From: Cupriavidus basilensis | Lineage (GTDB): Bacteria; Pseudomonadota; Gammaproteobacteria; Burkholderiales; Burkholderiaceae | Direction of reading: 5' to 3' | NCBI RefSeq assembly: GCF_029335485.1 | Contig: NZ_JARJLM010000620.1 | Location: forward strand, 1-34,829 | DNA: 34,829 bases | Shown here: positions 25,862 to 33,859 of the stretch, in pieces | How positions within the stretch are numbered: the first letter of the stretch is position 1 | How the letters are laid out: every line of letters starts with the position of its first letter | Translations under genes and position numbers: made by a program | The notes under the pieces: model-generated | Told to the model about the DNA's origin: nothing | Databases searched by the model: none | Seen by the model: only the letters and a program-made list of their open reading frames with translations

Positions 25862-25885
25862 TCGGTAGCGCTTTTCGGTAGCGCT
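25862..25885. promoter_or_regulatory. Direct repeat in the divergent CMD/AraC intergenic region (candidate operator)
   Basis: TCGGTAGCGCT occurs twice (25862-25872 and 25875-25885) with a 13-bp period, 26 bp upstream of the CMD start. Tandem same-face sites are how AraC-family regulators usually bind, though this period is short compared with the 17-21 bp of typical half-sites. Confidence 0.45.
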
Positions 25886-25923
25886 GCCGTGGAGGCAAGT
25901 ATCGGAGATCGGCAAATTCAGGT

Positions 25924-25952
25924 TTGACAAAAGGCGACATTGAATTTACATT
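25924..25952 (+). promoter_or_regulatory. Probable sigma70 promoter of the AraC-type regulator
   Basis: TTGACA (25924-25929, full consensus) and TACATT (25947-25952) are 17 nt apart. They lie 24 nt before the ATG at 25976 and an AGGGAGA ribosome site at 25964-25970. Confidence 0.6.
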
Positions 25953-25975
25953 TCACGACAGCTAGGGAGATCACC

Positions 25976-27019
25976 ATGGCCTACCTGTTACGCAGCGCCA
26001 GCCTGACCAACTACGTCGATGTGGCGCGCTCGGTCGGCCTGGATCCCTATCGGCACTTGCGTGCCGCGGGCATCGACCGGTCAGTGCTGCTGGATCCGGA
26101 TATGCGGATTCCGGCCGAAGCAGTCGGGCGCCTGCTGGAGGCATCGGCACAAGCCGCCGGCGTCGAGGACTTTGGCCTGCGCATGGCCGAGACGCGCCAT
26201 CTCTCCAATCTGGGGCCGCTCGGATTCGCGGTGCAGGAGGGGCCGACGCTGCGCAAGGCGCTCGACGCGATGTCGTACTACCTGCGGCTCCAGAACGAGG
26301 CGCTCTACATGCGCATGGAGGAAACCGAGGATGTCGTGGTCATCCGGCAGGACATGATCGGCGGCCATCCCGGTTCGATGCGGCAGGGGACGCAACTGGC
26401 ACTGGGCGTGCTGTTCCGGATGCTGAACCTGTTCCTTGGCGCCACATGGAAGCCGCGCAGCGTCTGCTTCATGCACAATGCGCCGGCAAGTCTCGCGGTC
26501 TATCAGCGTGTATTTGGCGCAGCCATTGCGTTCAACCAGGATTTCGACGGCATTGTGTGCCTGGCATCGGATCTTGACGCCGAGATTCCGTCCTACGATC
26601 CGGTCATGGCCCGACAGGCCCGTCAATACCTCGACGCGATGCTGGCGCAGTCCAATGCCACCATGACCGACAAGGTCAGGAAGCTGGTGTTCGCGCTGCT
26701 GCCGACAGGGGGGTGTTCGGTGGAGCGGGTGGCGCAACACCTTGGCGTGGAAGCCAGGACCGTGCAACGCCGCCTCGCGGATCACGGCGAGAGCTATTCG
26801 TCGATTCTCGATACCGTGCGCGTGGACCTGGCAACGCGGTATGTGGACAGCCTTGACCGCCGGCTGTCCGAGGTCGCGACGCTGCTGGGTTTCTCATCCC
26901 TGAGTGCGTTCTCGCGGTGGTTTGGCGGGCGTTTCGGCTGTAGCGTTTCGAAGTGGCGCGGCGGCAGGCCAGACGCTCCCGTGCCCAATCGGCAGGGAGC
27001 GGGCTCCCGAGGCCATTGA
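25976..27019 (+). CDS. AraC-family transcriptional regulator (Arabinose_bd-type N-terminus)
   Basis: A 347-residue regulator. Residues ~20-200 match the ligand-binding domain common in OruR/ArgR-like AraC proteins (LLEASAQAAGVEDFGLRMAE, LGPLGFAVQEGPTLRKAL). The last ~100 residues form the two helix-turn-helix units: SVERVAQHLGVEARTVQRRL, then LSEVATLLGFSSLSAFSRWF. The start at ATG 25976 is set by AGGGAGA 5 nt upstream; the TTG at 25940 overlaps the likely promoter and is rejected. It is divergent from the CMD-BKACE-MFS-SDR operon across 139 bp, so it is the likely activator of that operon, responding to its substrate. Confidence 0.92.
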   Translation: MAYLLRSASLTNYVDVARSVGLDPYRHLRAAGIDRSVLLDPDMRIPAEAVGRLLEASAQAAGVEDFGLRMAETRHLSNLGPLGFAVQEGPTLRKALDAMSYYLRLQNEALYMRMEETEDVVVIRQDMIGGHPGSMRQGTQLALGVLFRMLNLFLGATWKPRSVCFMHNAPASLAVYQRVFGAAIAFNQDFDGIVCLASDLDAEIPSYDPVMARQARQYLDAMLAQSNATMTDKVRKLVFALLPTGGCSVERVAQHLGVEARTVQRRLADHGESYSSILDTVRVDLATRYVDSLDRRLSEVATLLGFSSLSAFSRWFGGRFGCSVSKWRGGRPDAPVPNRQGAGSRGH

Positions 27020-27094
27020 GGCTTCGAAGCGCGCAGAGGTGCGCCATACGCGCTGACCGCTCCGGACCACCGATACCGACGGCTACGACTCGGT

Positions 27095-28003
27095 TCAGTA
27101 GCGCGCATCCTTCGGTTTCTTGCCGCTCGGCCAGTCCTTCTCCTTACCCGGAAAATCCGGGCGTGGCATATGTGTGAAGTACTCGGCGACGTCCACTGCA
27201 TCCTGATCGGACAGCACATTACCCTCGCCCCAGCCACCATGCGTGTTGACGCCCATCGGCATATTGTTGCGGATAAAAGCGGCCGCCTTGTAGGTGCGTG
27301 CCAGTCCCGCCCCGATATTGAAGGATTCGTCACCCCACAACGGCGGGAACACGATATTGCCCGCTCGATCCTTCCTGCCCTCGCCATTGAGGCCGTGGCA
27401 GGAAGCGCATTGAGCAGCGTACAGGTTCTTGCCGCGCACCGGATCGCCAACCAGCTTGGTATCGATGGGCCAGGCGTTTTCGATCTGGACCCTGGCGCCA
27501 TGCGGCACCGCCTGGGCCAGCCATTTCATGTAGGCAATGATCGCTTTCATCTCGGATGAGGTCTTGTTCAAGGGCTTGCCGTTCATCGAACGCATGAAGC
27601 AACCGTTGATGCGGTCCTCCAGTGTCACTACGCGATCGGCACGCGCGCTGAACTGGGGAAAAGAATTGACGGTATTGATATACGGCGCGCCCAGCGGCTT
27701 CTTGCCCTGTTGCACATGACAGCTGTTGCAATTCATACTTGCGCCCGTGTATTGCGGCAGCAGGCGCCGCGTCTCGTTCAGCAGGCGCTTGCCATGGTTG
27801 ATCTCGTCCGCATTGGGCTCCCTGGCGATCAAGGTATCCGACGGAATCGTATAGTTCGGCAGACGATTGCCATCCTTGTCCAGCACCGGGAAGGTCTTGA
27901 CGTTGTCTGCAACCGGGATGTCAGGCGCTGCCGTGGCGGCCATCGTGCTTCCAGTTGCAATCAAAACAGCCAGGACTGCTGCGATCTTGAATTTTCTACT
28001 CAT
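27095..28003 (-). CDS. TsdA-like diheme cytochrome c (thiosulfate dehydrogenase family)
   Basis: A 302-residue periplasmic protein with a Sec signal peptide (cleavage near ATAAP, residue 26) and two heme c sites: CNSCH (C92-H96) and CASCH (C199-H203). The sequence matches thiosulfate dehydrogenase TsdA as I remember it: RADRVVTLEDRINGCFMRSMNG, PPLWGDESFNIGAGLART, NNMPMG, and the end FTHMPRPDFPGKEKDWP followed by KDARY. C135 in INGCF is in the place of the unusual cysteine ligand of heme 1, which supports true TsdA chemistry (2 thiosulfate to tetrathionate). GGGAGGT precedes ATG 28003. Its start overlaps the triheme cytochrome stop by 8 nt, so they are co-translated. Assay-level specificity is unproven. 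Confidence 0.85.
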   Translation of the reverse strand: MSRKFKIAAVLAVLIATGSTMAATAAPDIPVADNVKTFPVLDKDGNRLPNYTIPSDTLIAREPNADEINHGKRLLNETRRLLPQYTGASMNCNSCHVQQGKKPLGAPYINTVNSFPQFSARADRVVTLEDRINGCFMRSMNGKPLNKTSSEMKAIIAYMKWLAQAVPHGARVQIENAWPIDTKLVGDPVRGKNLYAAQCASCHGLNGEGRKDRAGNIVFPPLWGDESFNIGAGLARTYKAAAFIRNNMPMGVNTHGGWGEGNVLSDQDAVDVAEYFTHMPRPDFPGKEKDWPSGKKPKDARY

Positions 28004-29345
28004 GCTTACCTCCCGCCTCGATGTTCGGCTTCTTTTTCGCCAGAAAGGCACGGGTGCGCGCGACGTCGCCCTCTCCTATGGGAGGTGCCTGATTGACCCA
28101 GGCAGTGCGGATGAAATTGATCACGTCGGTGATGTCCTGATTGCTCAGGTGATTAAAACCGGGCATCGCGAAAGCCATGGCGTCATGACTGTTGGATGGC
28201 ATCTTGCCGCCTTCCAGGGTGATCTGGATGATGGACTGGGGGTGTTGCGCGAACACCGCGGAATTGTTCGCCAACGCCGGAAACAAACGCGGTACGCCCT
28301 GGCCATCGGCGCGGTGGCAGGTCACGCACTGCTCCATGTAGATCACCGCCCCACGCGAATCGTAGCGGCCGTCGAGTAGCGCGGCAGTGGTGGTGTCCGT
28401 TCTCGGCGGGAACGTGTCTAGCTTGCCTTTCACGGCAGGTAGCTGCTTCACATAGGCCGCGATGCTGGCGATATCCTCATCCGTGAAATGACGCGTACTG
28501 TGCTCGACCACATCAGCCATGGCGCCAAATGCCGCCACCTTGTCCGTACGGCCCGTCTTCAAGAACATCGCGATATCTGCTGCGCTCCAGGATTGCAGGC
28601 CCTGGGCTTCGCCGCGCAGGCTCTTCGCTCGCCAGCCATCGATCACCGCGCCGGACAGGAAGGCATCGCCATCCGCCAAGGACAGCGCCTTTTCCTGGTA
28701 GGCCAGGCCACGCGGCGTATGGCAGGCCCCGCAATGGCCGGGGCCCTCTACCAGGTAGGCACCCCGCACAAGCTTCTCGCTGGCGCCGGCGGGAGCGACG
28801 AACTCCCGCCTGGACGTGAATACCAGCTGCCACCACGCCATCGGCCAGCGCATGTTCAGCGGCCAGGGAATGGTCGAGTCGGCACTGGGCTTGCCATGTG
28901 GCTCCACATCGGACATGAAGTAGGCATATAGCGCCTGGATATCGGCGTCGGGCATGATCGCGTAGGACGGATAGGGCATCGCCGGATAAAGCGGCGTGCC
29001 ATCCTTGCGTATGCCGTGCTGCACCGCATTCTTGAAATCGGCATAGCTATAGTTGCCGATGCCCGCCTGCTTGTCGGGCGTGATGTTCGACGAATAGATC
29101 GTGCCCACGGGCGTCTGCATCGCCAGGCCGCCCGCAAAGGGCTTGCCGTTGGGCACTGTGTGGCACGCCACGCAATCGGCGGTACGCGCAATATATGCGC
29201 CGGCTTTGGCCAGGCGCGAGTCATTGATATCGACAGATGCCGCCACATCAACCTGGCGGCTGGCGGTGAGTACCCGCGCACCGCCGATGGCCAGGACGGC
29301 AAGCACTCCCATCCCTGCCGCTATTTTGATCCCGAACTTCCTCAT
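27996..29345 (-). CDS. Triheme cytochrome c (membrane dehydrogenase cytochrome-subunit type)
   Basis: A 449-residue protein with an N-terminal hydrophobic segment (residues ~8-25, signal or anchor) and three heme c motifs: CVACH (C58-H62), CGACH (C205-H209) and CVTCH (C340-H344). Arrangement and spacing resemble the cytochrome subunit of alcohol, gluconate and other flavin or quinoprotein dehydrogenases. NGKPFAGGLAMQTPVGTIYSSNITPD and YPAMPYPSY are typical. No dehydrogenase subunit is adjacent; the partner is the TsdA-like gene with which it overlaps by 8 nt. It may carry electrons from that enzyme to an oxidase (inference). GAGGAGAG on this strand precedes ATG 29345, chosen over upstream in-frame Met codons. 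Confidence 0.88.
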   Translation of the reverse strand: MRKFGIKIAAGMGVLAVLAIGGARVLTASRQVDVAASVDINDSRLAKAGAYIARTADCVACHTVPNGKPFAGGLAMQTPVGTIYSSNITPDKQAGIGNYSYADFKNAVQHGIRKDGTPLYPAMPYPSYAIMPDADIQALYAYFMSDVEPHGKPSADSTIPWPLNMRWPMAWWQLVFTSRREFVAPAGASEKLVRGAYLVEGPGHCGACHTPRGLAYQEKALSLADGDAFLSGAVIDGWRAKSLRGEAQGLQSWSAADIAMFLKTGRTDKVAAFGAMADVVEHSTRHFTDEDIASIAAYVKQLPAVKGKLDTFPPRTDTTTAALLDGRYDSRGAVIYMEQCVTCHRADGQGVPRLFPALANNSAVFAQHPQSIIQITLEGGKMPSNSHDAMAFAMPGFNHLSNQDITDVINFIRTAWVNQAPPIGEGDVARTRAFLAKKKPNIEAGGKHE

Positions 29346-29711
29346 ACAGGCTCTCCTCAATCACTGGCAAGTTTGCATGCCGGGGATTCATGCAACTTAT
29401 CCAGCACATGAGGTCAGCTTATCGATATCCGGCAATAATCAATATAAGCAAATAACCAAAAATCATATCAATCGATGGCTTTTTGATCAGGCGCAAACAG
29501 CCTGCGGCGCAGCCGGGCGCATGCGCCACGGCGATTCCGCGCGCGATATGGCTCGAAGGGTTCGGTTGCGGCAAGCACCCGATGGAATCTGGCGATATGA
29601 ACTCTAATGCGGCGAGACGGGCTCCACGTCGACCCAGCGTTGCTGGCCTTATCTTCCCGTGCCACGTGGGACGGCATAGACGCAGGCCACATCCCCTCCC
29701 CCGGAGCATCG
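29346..29711. other. 366-bp gene-free stretch between LysR and cytochrome genes
   Basis: No convincing gene is seen. Bases ~29410-29475 are distinctly AT-rich for this window and hold the probable cytochrome promoter. A CCACGTGG palindrome lies at 29662-29669. The short frames crossing this stretch have no recognisable motif and no ribosome site. Confidence 0.6.
29441..29471 (-). promoter_or_regulatory. Candidate promoter of the cytochrome c operon
   Basis: On the minus strand, TTGATA (29466-29471) and TATATT (29441-29446) are five-of-six matches to -35 and -10. Their 19-nt spacing is on the long side. They sit in an AT-rich block about 100 nt upstream of ATG 29345. Confidence 0.4.
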
Positions 29712-30617
29712 TCATCGGATCCGCAGAGACACCCCGAGCATTTCCAGAACAGCATGCACCTTCGGCAGCAACTGGCGGCTGCGGGGCCAGACCAGGTGCA
29801 ATGGCAGCCCATCGGTGGCCAGGTGCGGCAGGACTTCGACCAGCGCGCCGCTGCGCAACTCGTCCTGGACCAGCCACGTGGCCAGTTGCGCGATGCCCCA
29901 GCCGGCTGCGACCGCACTGACCTGCGCCTCGCCGCTACCCACGACGAGACGGCCTTGCACCGTTCGCCGTTCAGGCTGCCCGGCCTCATCGGCGAACAGC
30001 CAGGGGGCGGTGCTGCCGTCGGCTTTGCCGTAAACGACGCAGGCATGCTGTGTAAAGTCCCCGGATTGCGGCATGCCCGCGCGCTCAAGATAGGCTGGCG
30101 ACGCGCAAAAGATCAGGCGCTCGGTACCCAGGTGGCGATGCCCCAGCGCAGCAGGCCAGGCATCGGGGCCGCCGATGCGTACGGCCACGTCGATGCCTTC
30201 GTCCACCAGATCGACAAAGCGATCCGTGAAGGAAATATGTGGCCGCAACCCCGGATGCTGCTCGGCGAACCGCAGCAGAAGCGGCAGTACCTGGAGGCGC
30301 CCGAAGGAAGCCGGCAGATCGACCCGTAACCGGCCTGCCGGCTCCGCATTCTGTGCCGCCAGCACTGTCTCCGCCTCTTCCAGGTCGGCAAGCACCCGGA
30401 TGCAGGTGCGATAGAACGCTGCACCGGCCTCGGTCAGTACCACGCTGCGCGTGGTGCGTTCGAACAGCCGGCTGCCCAGGCGCGCCTCCAGTCGGGCCAC
30501 GCTCTTGCTGATGGCGGAGACCGTCAGGTTGAGCCGTTCGGCGGCAACAGTGAAGCTGCCTGCGTCGGCGGTGTAGACGAACGTGTCGATGCCCTTGAGC
30601 CGCTCGGAGGGAGTCAT
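29712..30617 (-). CDS. LysR-family transcriptional regulator
   Basis: A 301-residue LysR regulator. The N-terminal winged helix (FVYTADAGSFTVAAERLNLTVSAISKSVARLEARLGSRLFERTTR, in pieces over residues 12-56) is followed by a linker helix and a periplasmic-binding-like effector domain (LRVDLPASFGRLQVLPLLLRF; DLVDEGIDVAVRIGG). This is the subtype often found next to efflux or oxidoreductase genes. It is divergent from the DHA1 MFS gene across 106 bp that carry overlapping palindromes, so it most likely controls that gene and itself. Inducer unknown. Confidence 0.93.
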   Translation of the reverse strand: MTPSERLKGIDTFVYTADAGSFTVAAERLNLTVSAISKSVARLEARLGSRLFERTTRSVVLTEAGAAFYRTCIRVLADLEEAETVLAAQNAEPAGRLRVDLPASFGRLQVLPLLLRFAEQHPGLRPHISFTDRFVDLVDEGIDVAVRIGGPDAWPAALGHRHLGTERLIFCASPAYLERAGMPQSGDFTQHACVVYGKADGSTAPWLFADEAGQPERRTVQGRLVVGSGEAQVSAVAAGWGIAQLATWLVQDELRSGALVEVLPHLATDGLPLHLVWPRSRQLLPKVHAVLEMLGVSLRIR

Positions 30618-30635
30618 TTCTCTCTGATTATTGAC

Positions 30636-30659
30636 TTGAATTCAATATTTCATTGAAAT
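30636..30659. promoter_or_regulatory. Overlapping palindromes in LysR/MFS intergenic region (candidate LysR operator)
   Basis: TTGAATTCAA (30636-30645), TTCAAT-N5-ATTGAA (30641-30657) and ATTTC-ATT-GAAAT (30647-30659) overlap in a markedly AT-rich spot. LysR regulators bind T-N11-A-type dyads in such divergent gaps, and T30648-N11-A30660 fits. Confidence 0.55.
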
Positions 30660-30723
30660 AATACCAAAACAAGGAATTTCAGTCTCAAATAGCATACGGA
30701 CTCCCGCCTTTACGGAATCCGAC

Positions 30724-31962
30724 ATGCCGCCTCTCGAAACCGCGCCCGCCCACATCACCCTGCCCGCCTCGGCTGCCGCCGGCAACGGCCTGCCGAGCGT
30801 CATCCTGGCGCTGGCGGCCTTTGTCATCGTCACCACGGAATTCCTGATTGTCGGCCTGCTGCCGGTGCTGGCACGAGACCTCGGCATCCCGGTCCCGGCC
30901 GCGGGGCAACTGATCACGCTGTTCGCCTTTACCGTGATGCTGTTCGGGCCGGTACTGACCGCGTTGCTGTCGCACGTCGAGCGCAAGCGCCTGTTCATTG
31001 CGATCATGCTGATCTTCGCCGCTTCGAATGCGCTGGCTGCGCTGTCGCCGAATATCTGGGTGCTTGCCCTTGCCCGCTTCATCCCTGCGCTGGCGCTGCC
31101 GGTGTTCTGGGGCACCGCGAGTGAAACGTCGGCGCAACTGGCTGGCCCCGCGCGCGCCGGGCGTGCCGTGTCGCAGGTCTACTTCGGCATTTCCGCCGCC
31201 ATGTTGTTCGGCATTCCACTGGGAACGCTGGCCTCGGGTGTCGTCGGCTGGCGCGGTGCGTTCTGGGGGCTTGCGGCGCTATCGCTGCTGATGGCGCTGC
31301 TGCAGTGGGTCTTCATGCCCGCGCTCGCGGGTTCGGAGCGGGTCAGGCTGGCCGCACAGACCCGCATCCTCAAGGATTTCCGCTTCGTCGCCAATGTGGC
31401 GCTGTCCGTGGCGGTGTTTACGGCCATGTTCACTGCCTATACCTATCTGGCGGACACGCTGGAACGCATCGCCGGCATCCCCGCGCCGCAGGTGGGCTGG
31501 TGGTTGATGGGCTTCGGGGCCATCGGGCTGTTCGGCAACTGGCTGGGCGGACACTTCGTGGATCGCAGTCCGCTGGGCGCGACGGTCGCCGGCACCGTGC
31601 TGCTGGGTATCGGCATGGCGGCCAGCGTACCGGCATCGGGATCCCACGGCCTGCTGGCGATCGTCCTCCTGGTCTGGGGCATTGCCTACACCGCCCTGTT
31701 CCCGGTCTGCCAGGTGCGGGTCATGCAGGCCGCGCCGCAAGCACAGGCGCTGGCCGGCACGCTCAACGTCTGCGCGGCGAACGCCGGCATCGGGCTGGGT
31801 GCCATGATCGGCGGCCTGGGCATCGGGCATTGGGGCCTGGGCTATGTCGGATATATCGCGGCGGGCATGGCGGCGCTGGCCGTCCTGCTGGCCCTGGCAA
31901 TGGCGAGCCTCGCGGAGATGTCCCGGCGGGGCCGTGCACATCGCCGAACAGACATGGAGTGA
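30724..31962 (+). CDS. DHA1-type MFS transporter (drug/sugar/nucleoside efflux family)
   Basis: A 412-residue protein with 12 hydrophobic helices. The opening VILALAAFVIVTTEFLIVGLLPVLARDLG is the signature start of the DHA1 branch that includes AraJ, YdhP and NepI exporters. FWGTASETSAQLAGPARAGRAVS and FGIPLGTLASGVVGWRGAFW (the latter covering MFS motif C, antiporter type) also fit. It should be a proton-driven exporter of an unknown compound. The ribosome site is weak. It is divergent from the LysR gene that likely regulates it, and it ends 267 nt before the aceB stop on the other strand. Confidence 0.92.
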   Translation: MPPLETAPAHITLPASAAAGNGLPSVILALAAFVIVTTEFLIVGLLPVLARDLGIPVPAAGQLITLFAFTVMLFGPVLTALLSHVERKRLFIAIMLIFAASNALAALSPNIWVLALARFIPALALPVFWGTASETSAQLAGPARAGRAVSQVYFGISAAMLFGIPLGTLASGVVGWRGAFWGLAALSLLMALLQWVFMPALAGSERVRLAAQTRILKDFRFVANVALSVAVFTAMFTAYTYLADTLERIAGIPAPQVGWWLMGFGAIGLFGNWLGGHFVDRSPLGATVAGTVLLGIGMAASVPASGSHGLLAIVLLVWGIAYTALFPVCQVRVMQAAPQAQALAGTLNVCAANAGIGLGAMIGGLGIGHWGLGYVGYIAAGMAALAVLLALAMASLAEMSRRGRAHRRTDME

Positions 31963-32146
31963 GTCTTGCCGGACGGCAGCGCAGCACCAGCATCTGCGGC
32001 AGGAAGGACCATCGATTTCCTGGGTTCAGGGCGCCGTGGCTCTGACCTCGGCCAGGCAGCATCATGGAGATTTCCGGGATCCTGGGGAAACTCACTGTGG
32101 CGGACCTCAGCGCAGACCGGCAAACCTTGGTGCCGGAGCCAGCGGC

Positions 32147-32181
32147 AATAAAAAACCCGCAGCACAAACCAGGCTGCGGGT
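32147..32181 (-). terminator. Intrinsic terminator of aceB
   Basis: ACCCGCAGC (32155-32163) and GCTGCGGGT (32173-32181) form a perfect 9-bp stem with a 9-nt loop. On the minus strand the stem is followed directly by a T-run (complement of AATAAAAA at 32147-32154), 49 nt after the aceB stop. On the plus strand CTTTGTCTTT follows, so it may also stop MFS transcripts. Confidence 0.9.
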
Positions 32182-32229
32182 CTTTGTCTTTCAATACCGA
32201 GGCAAAGCCTCAGCCAGGCAACCGCCTGC

Positions 32230-33816
32230 TCAGATTTCCTCGTACAGCGGCAGCGTCAGGAATTCCGCGAAGTCTTCCGACGTGGACATCTGTTCGAAGA
32301 TCTCGCCGGCGCGGTCGTAGGTCTTGGTGTCGCCACCGACGAACTCCTTGACCTTGGCCAGTTCTTCCGGGATCAGCGCGCGCACCATCTCGGCGGTCAC
32401 CTTGCGGCCGTCTTCCAGCTTGCCCTTGGGCGAACGGATCCACTGCCACACCTGCGAGCGCGAGATTTCAGCGGTGGCGGCGTCTTCCATCAGGTTGTGG
32501 ATGGGCACGCAGCCATTGCCGGCCAGCCAGGAACCGAGGTAGTGGATGCCGACGTTGATGTTCATGCGCAGGCCGGCTTCGGTGATCGGGGTTTCCGGCT
32601 GGAAGTCCAGCAGGTCCTTGGCCGTCACGCTGACGTCGTCACGCTGCTTGCCGAACTGGTTGGGCGCGTCGCCCAGCACCGCCACGAATTCCTTCATGGC
32701 CGGCTCGACCAGGCCCGGGTGGGCCACCCAGCCGCCGTCGTAGCCGTCGGTGGCATCGCGCTTCTTGTCGTTGATGATGCCCTGCATGGCGATGGCGTTC
32801 TTCTCCGGATCGTTCTTGATCGGGATCAGTGCGCTCATGCCGCCGATGGCGGGCGCGCCGCGCTTGTGGCAGGTCTTGAGCAGCAGCAGCGCGTACGAGC
32901 GCATGAACGGCGAGGTCATGGTGACCTTGGCGCGATCGGCCAGGCAGAAGTTCTTGTCGACCTTGAACTTCTTGATGCACGAGAAGATGTAATCCCAGCG
33001 GCCGGCGTTCAGGCCGGCGCTGTGCTCGCGCAGCTCATACAGGATTTCCTCCATCTCGAAGGCGGCCAGGATCGTCTCGATCAGCACGGTTGCCTTGACG
33101 GTGCCTTGCGGCAGGCCGATTTCGTTCTGGGCCATGACGAAGACGTCGTTCCACAGACGGGCTTCGAGGTGGCTTTCCATCTTCGGCAGGTAGAAGAAGG
33201 GGCCGGCGCCGCGCGCGATCTGTTCCTTGGCGTTATGGAACAGGAACAGCGCGAAGTCGAAGATGCCGCCGGAGACGCGCTGGCCGTCGATGGTGACGTG
33301 CTTCTCGTCCAGGTGCCAGCCGCGCGGGCGCACCTGCAGCGTGGCGATCTTGTCGTTCAGCTTGTAGTGCTTGCCGTTGGAATCCAGCGTGAGCGTGCGG
33401 CGCACGGCGGCCTTGAGGTTGACCTGGCCCTGCAACTGGTTGTGCCAGTTGGGGGTGTTGGAGTCCTCGAAGTCGGTCATGTAGCTGTCGGCGCCCGAGT
33501 TGAACGCGTTGATGACCATCTTGGCTTCGACCGGGCCGGTGATTTCCACGCGGCGGCAATGCAGTGCCGGCGGCACCGGCGCGACCTTCCAGTCGCCTTC
33601 GCGCACGCTCTTGGTTTGCGGCAGGAAATCGGGCAGTTCGCCGGCGTCCAGGCGCTTGGTGCGCTCGACGCGGGCAGCCAGCAGTTCCTGGCGACGCGGC
33701 TCGAAGGCGCGGTGCAGTTTGTCCACCAGGGCCAGGGCCGCCGGCGTGAGGATATCTTCGTAGGCCGGCAGGATTTCGCCGGTAATCTTCATGCCCGCAG
33801 GCAGCGTGATGGCCAT
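32230..33816 (-). CDS. aceB: Malate synthase A
   Basis: A 528-residue cytosolic enzyme of the glyoxylate shunt (glyoxylate + acetyl-CoA to malate). It is full length for the A isoform (E. coli 533). Landmarks are DFEDSNTPNWHNQLQGQVNL, LQVRPRGWHLDEKHV, FYLPKMESHLEARLWNDVF, TVLIETILAAFEMEEILYEL, MTSPFMRSYALLLLKTCHKRG, DGGWVAHPGL and the C-terminal LNIN-like MNINVGIHYLGSWL. ATG 33816 (MAITLPAG) has AGGAGAA on the minus strand 5-6 nt upstream; the longer frame to 33873 is not supported. It lies 43 nt downstream of the dehalogenase gene on the same strand and ends in a strong terminator. Isocitrate lyase is not in the window. Confidence 0.97.
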   Translation of the reverse strand: MAITLPAGMKITGEILPAYEDILTPAALALVDKLHRAFEPRRQELLAARVERTKRLDAGELPDFLPQTKSVREGDWKVAPVPPALHCRRVEITGPVEAKMVINAFNSGADSYMTDFEDSNTPNWHNQLQGQVNLKAAVRRTLTLDSNGKHYKLNDKIATLQVRPRGWHLDEKHVTIDGQRVSGGIFDFALFLFHNAKEQIARGAGPFFYLPKMESHLEARLWNDVFVMAQNEIGLPQGTVKATVLIETILAAFEMEEILYELREHSAGLNAGRWDYIFSCIKKFKVDKNFCLADRAKVTMTSPFMRSYALLLLKTCHKRGAPAIGGMSALIPIKNDPEKNAIAMQGIINDKKRDATDGYDGGWVAHPGLVEPAMKEFVAVLGDAPNQFGKQRDDVSVTAKDLLDFQPETPITEAGLRMNINVGIHYLGSWLAGNGCVPIHNLMEDAATAEISRSQVWQWIRSPKGKLEDGRKVTAEMVRALIPEELAKVKEFVGGDTKTYDRAGEIFEQMSTSEDFAEFLTLPLYEEI

Positions 33817-33859
33817 CAGTGTTCTCCTGTGATCGATGGTTTGATAAAGGTGCCCGCCG

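Noticed and set aside
25940-25975. TTG start 12 codons upstream for the AraC-type regulator
   Set aside because: It overlaps the probable -35/-10 region, and the ATG at 25976 has a proper AGGGAGA ribosome site.
29607-30329. Plus-strand open frame opposite the LysR gene
   Set aside because: It lies antisense to a clear LysR effector domain and lacks a recognisable domain or start signal.
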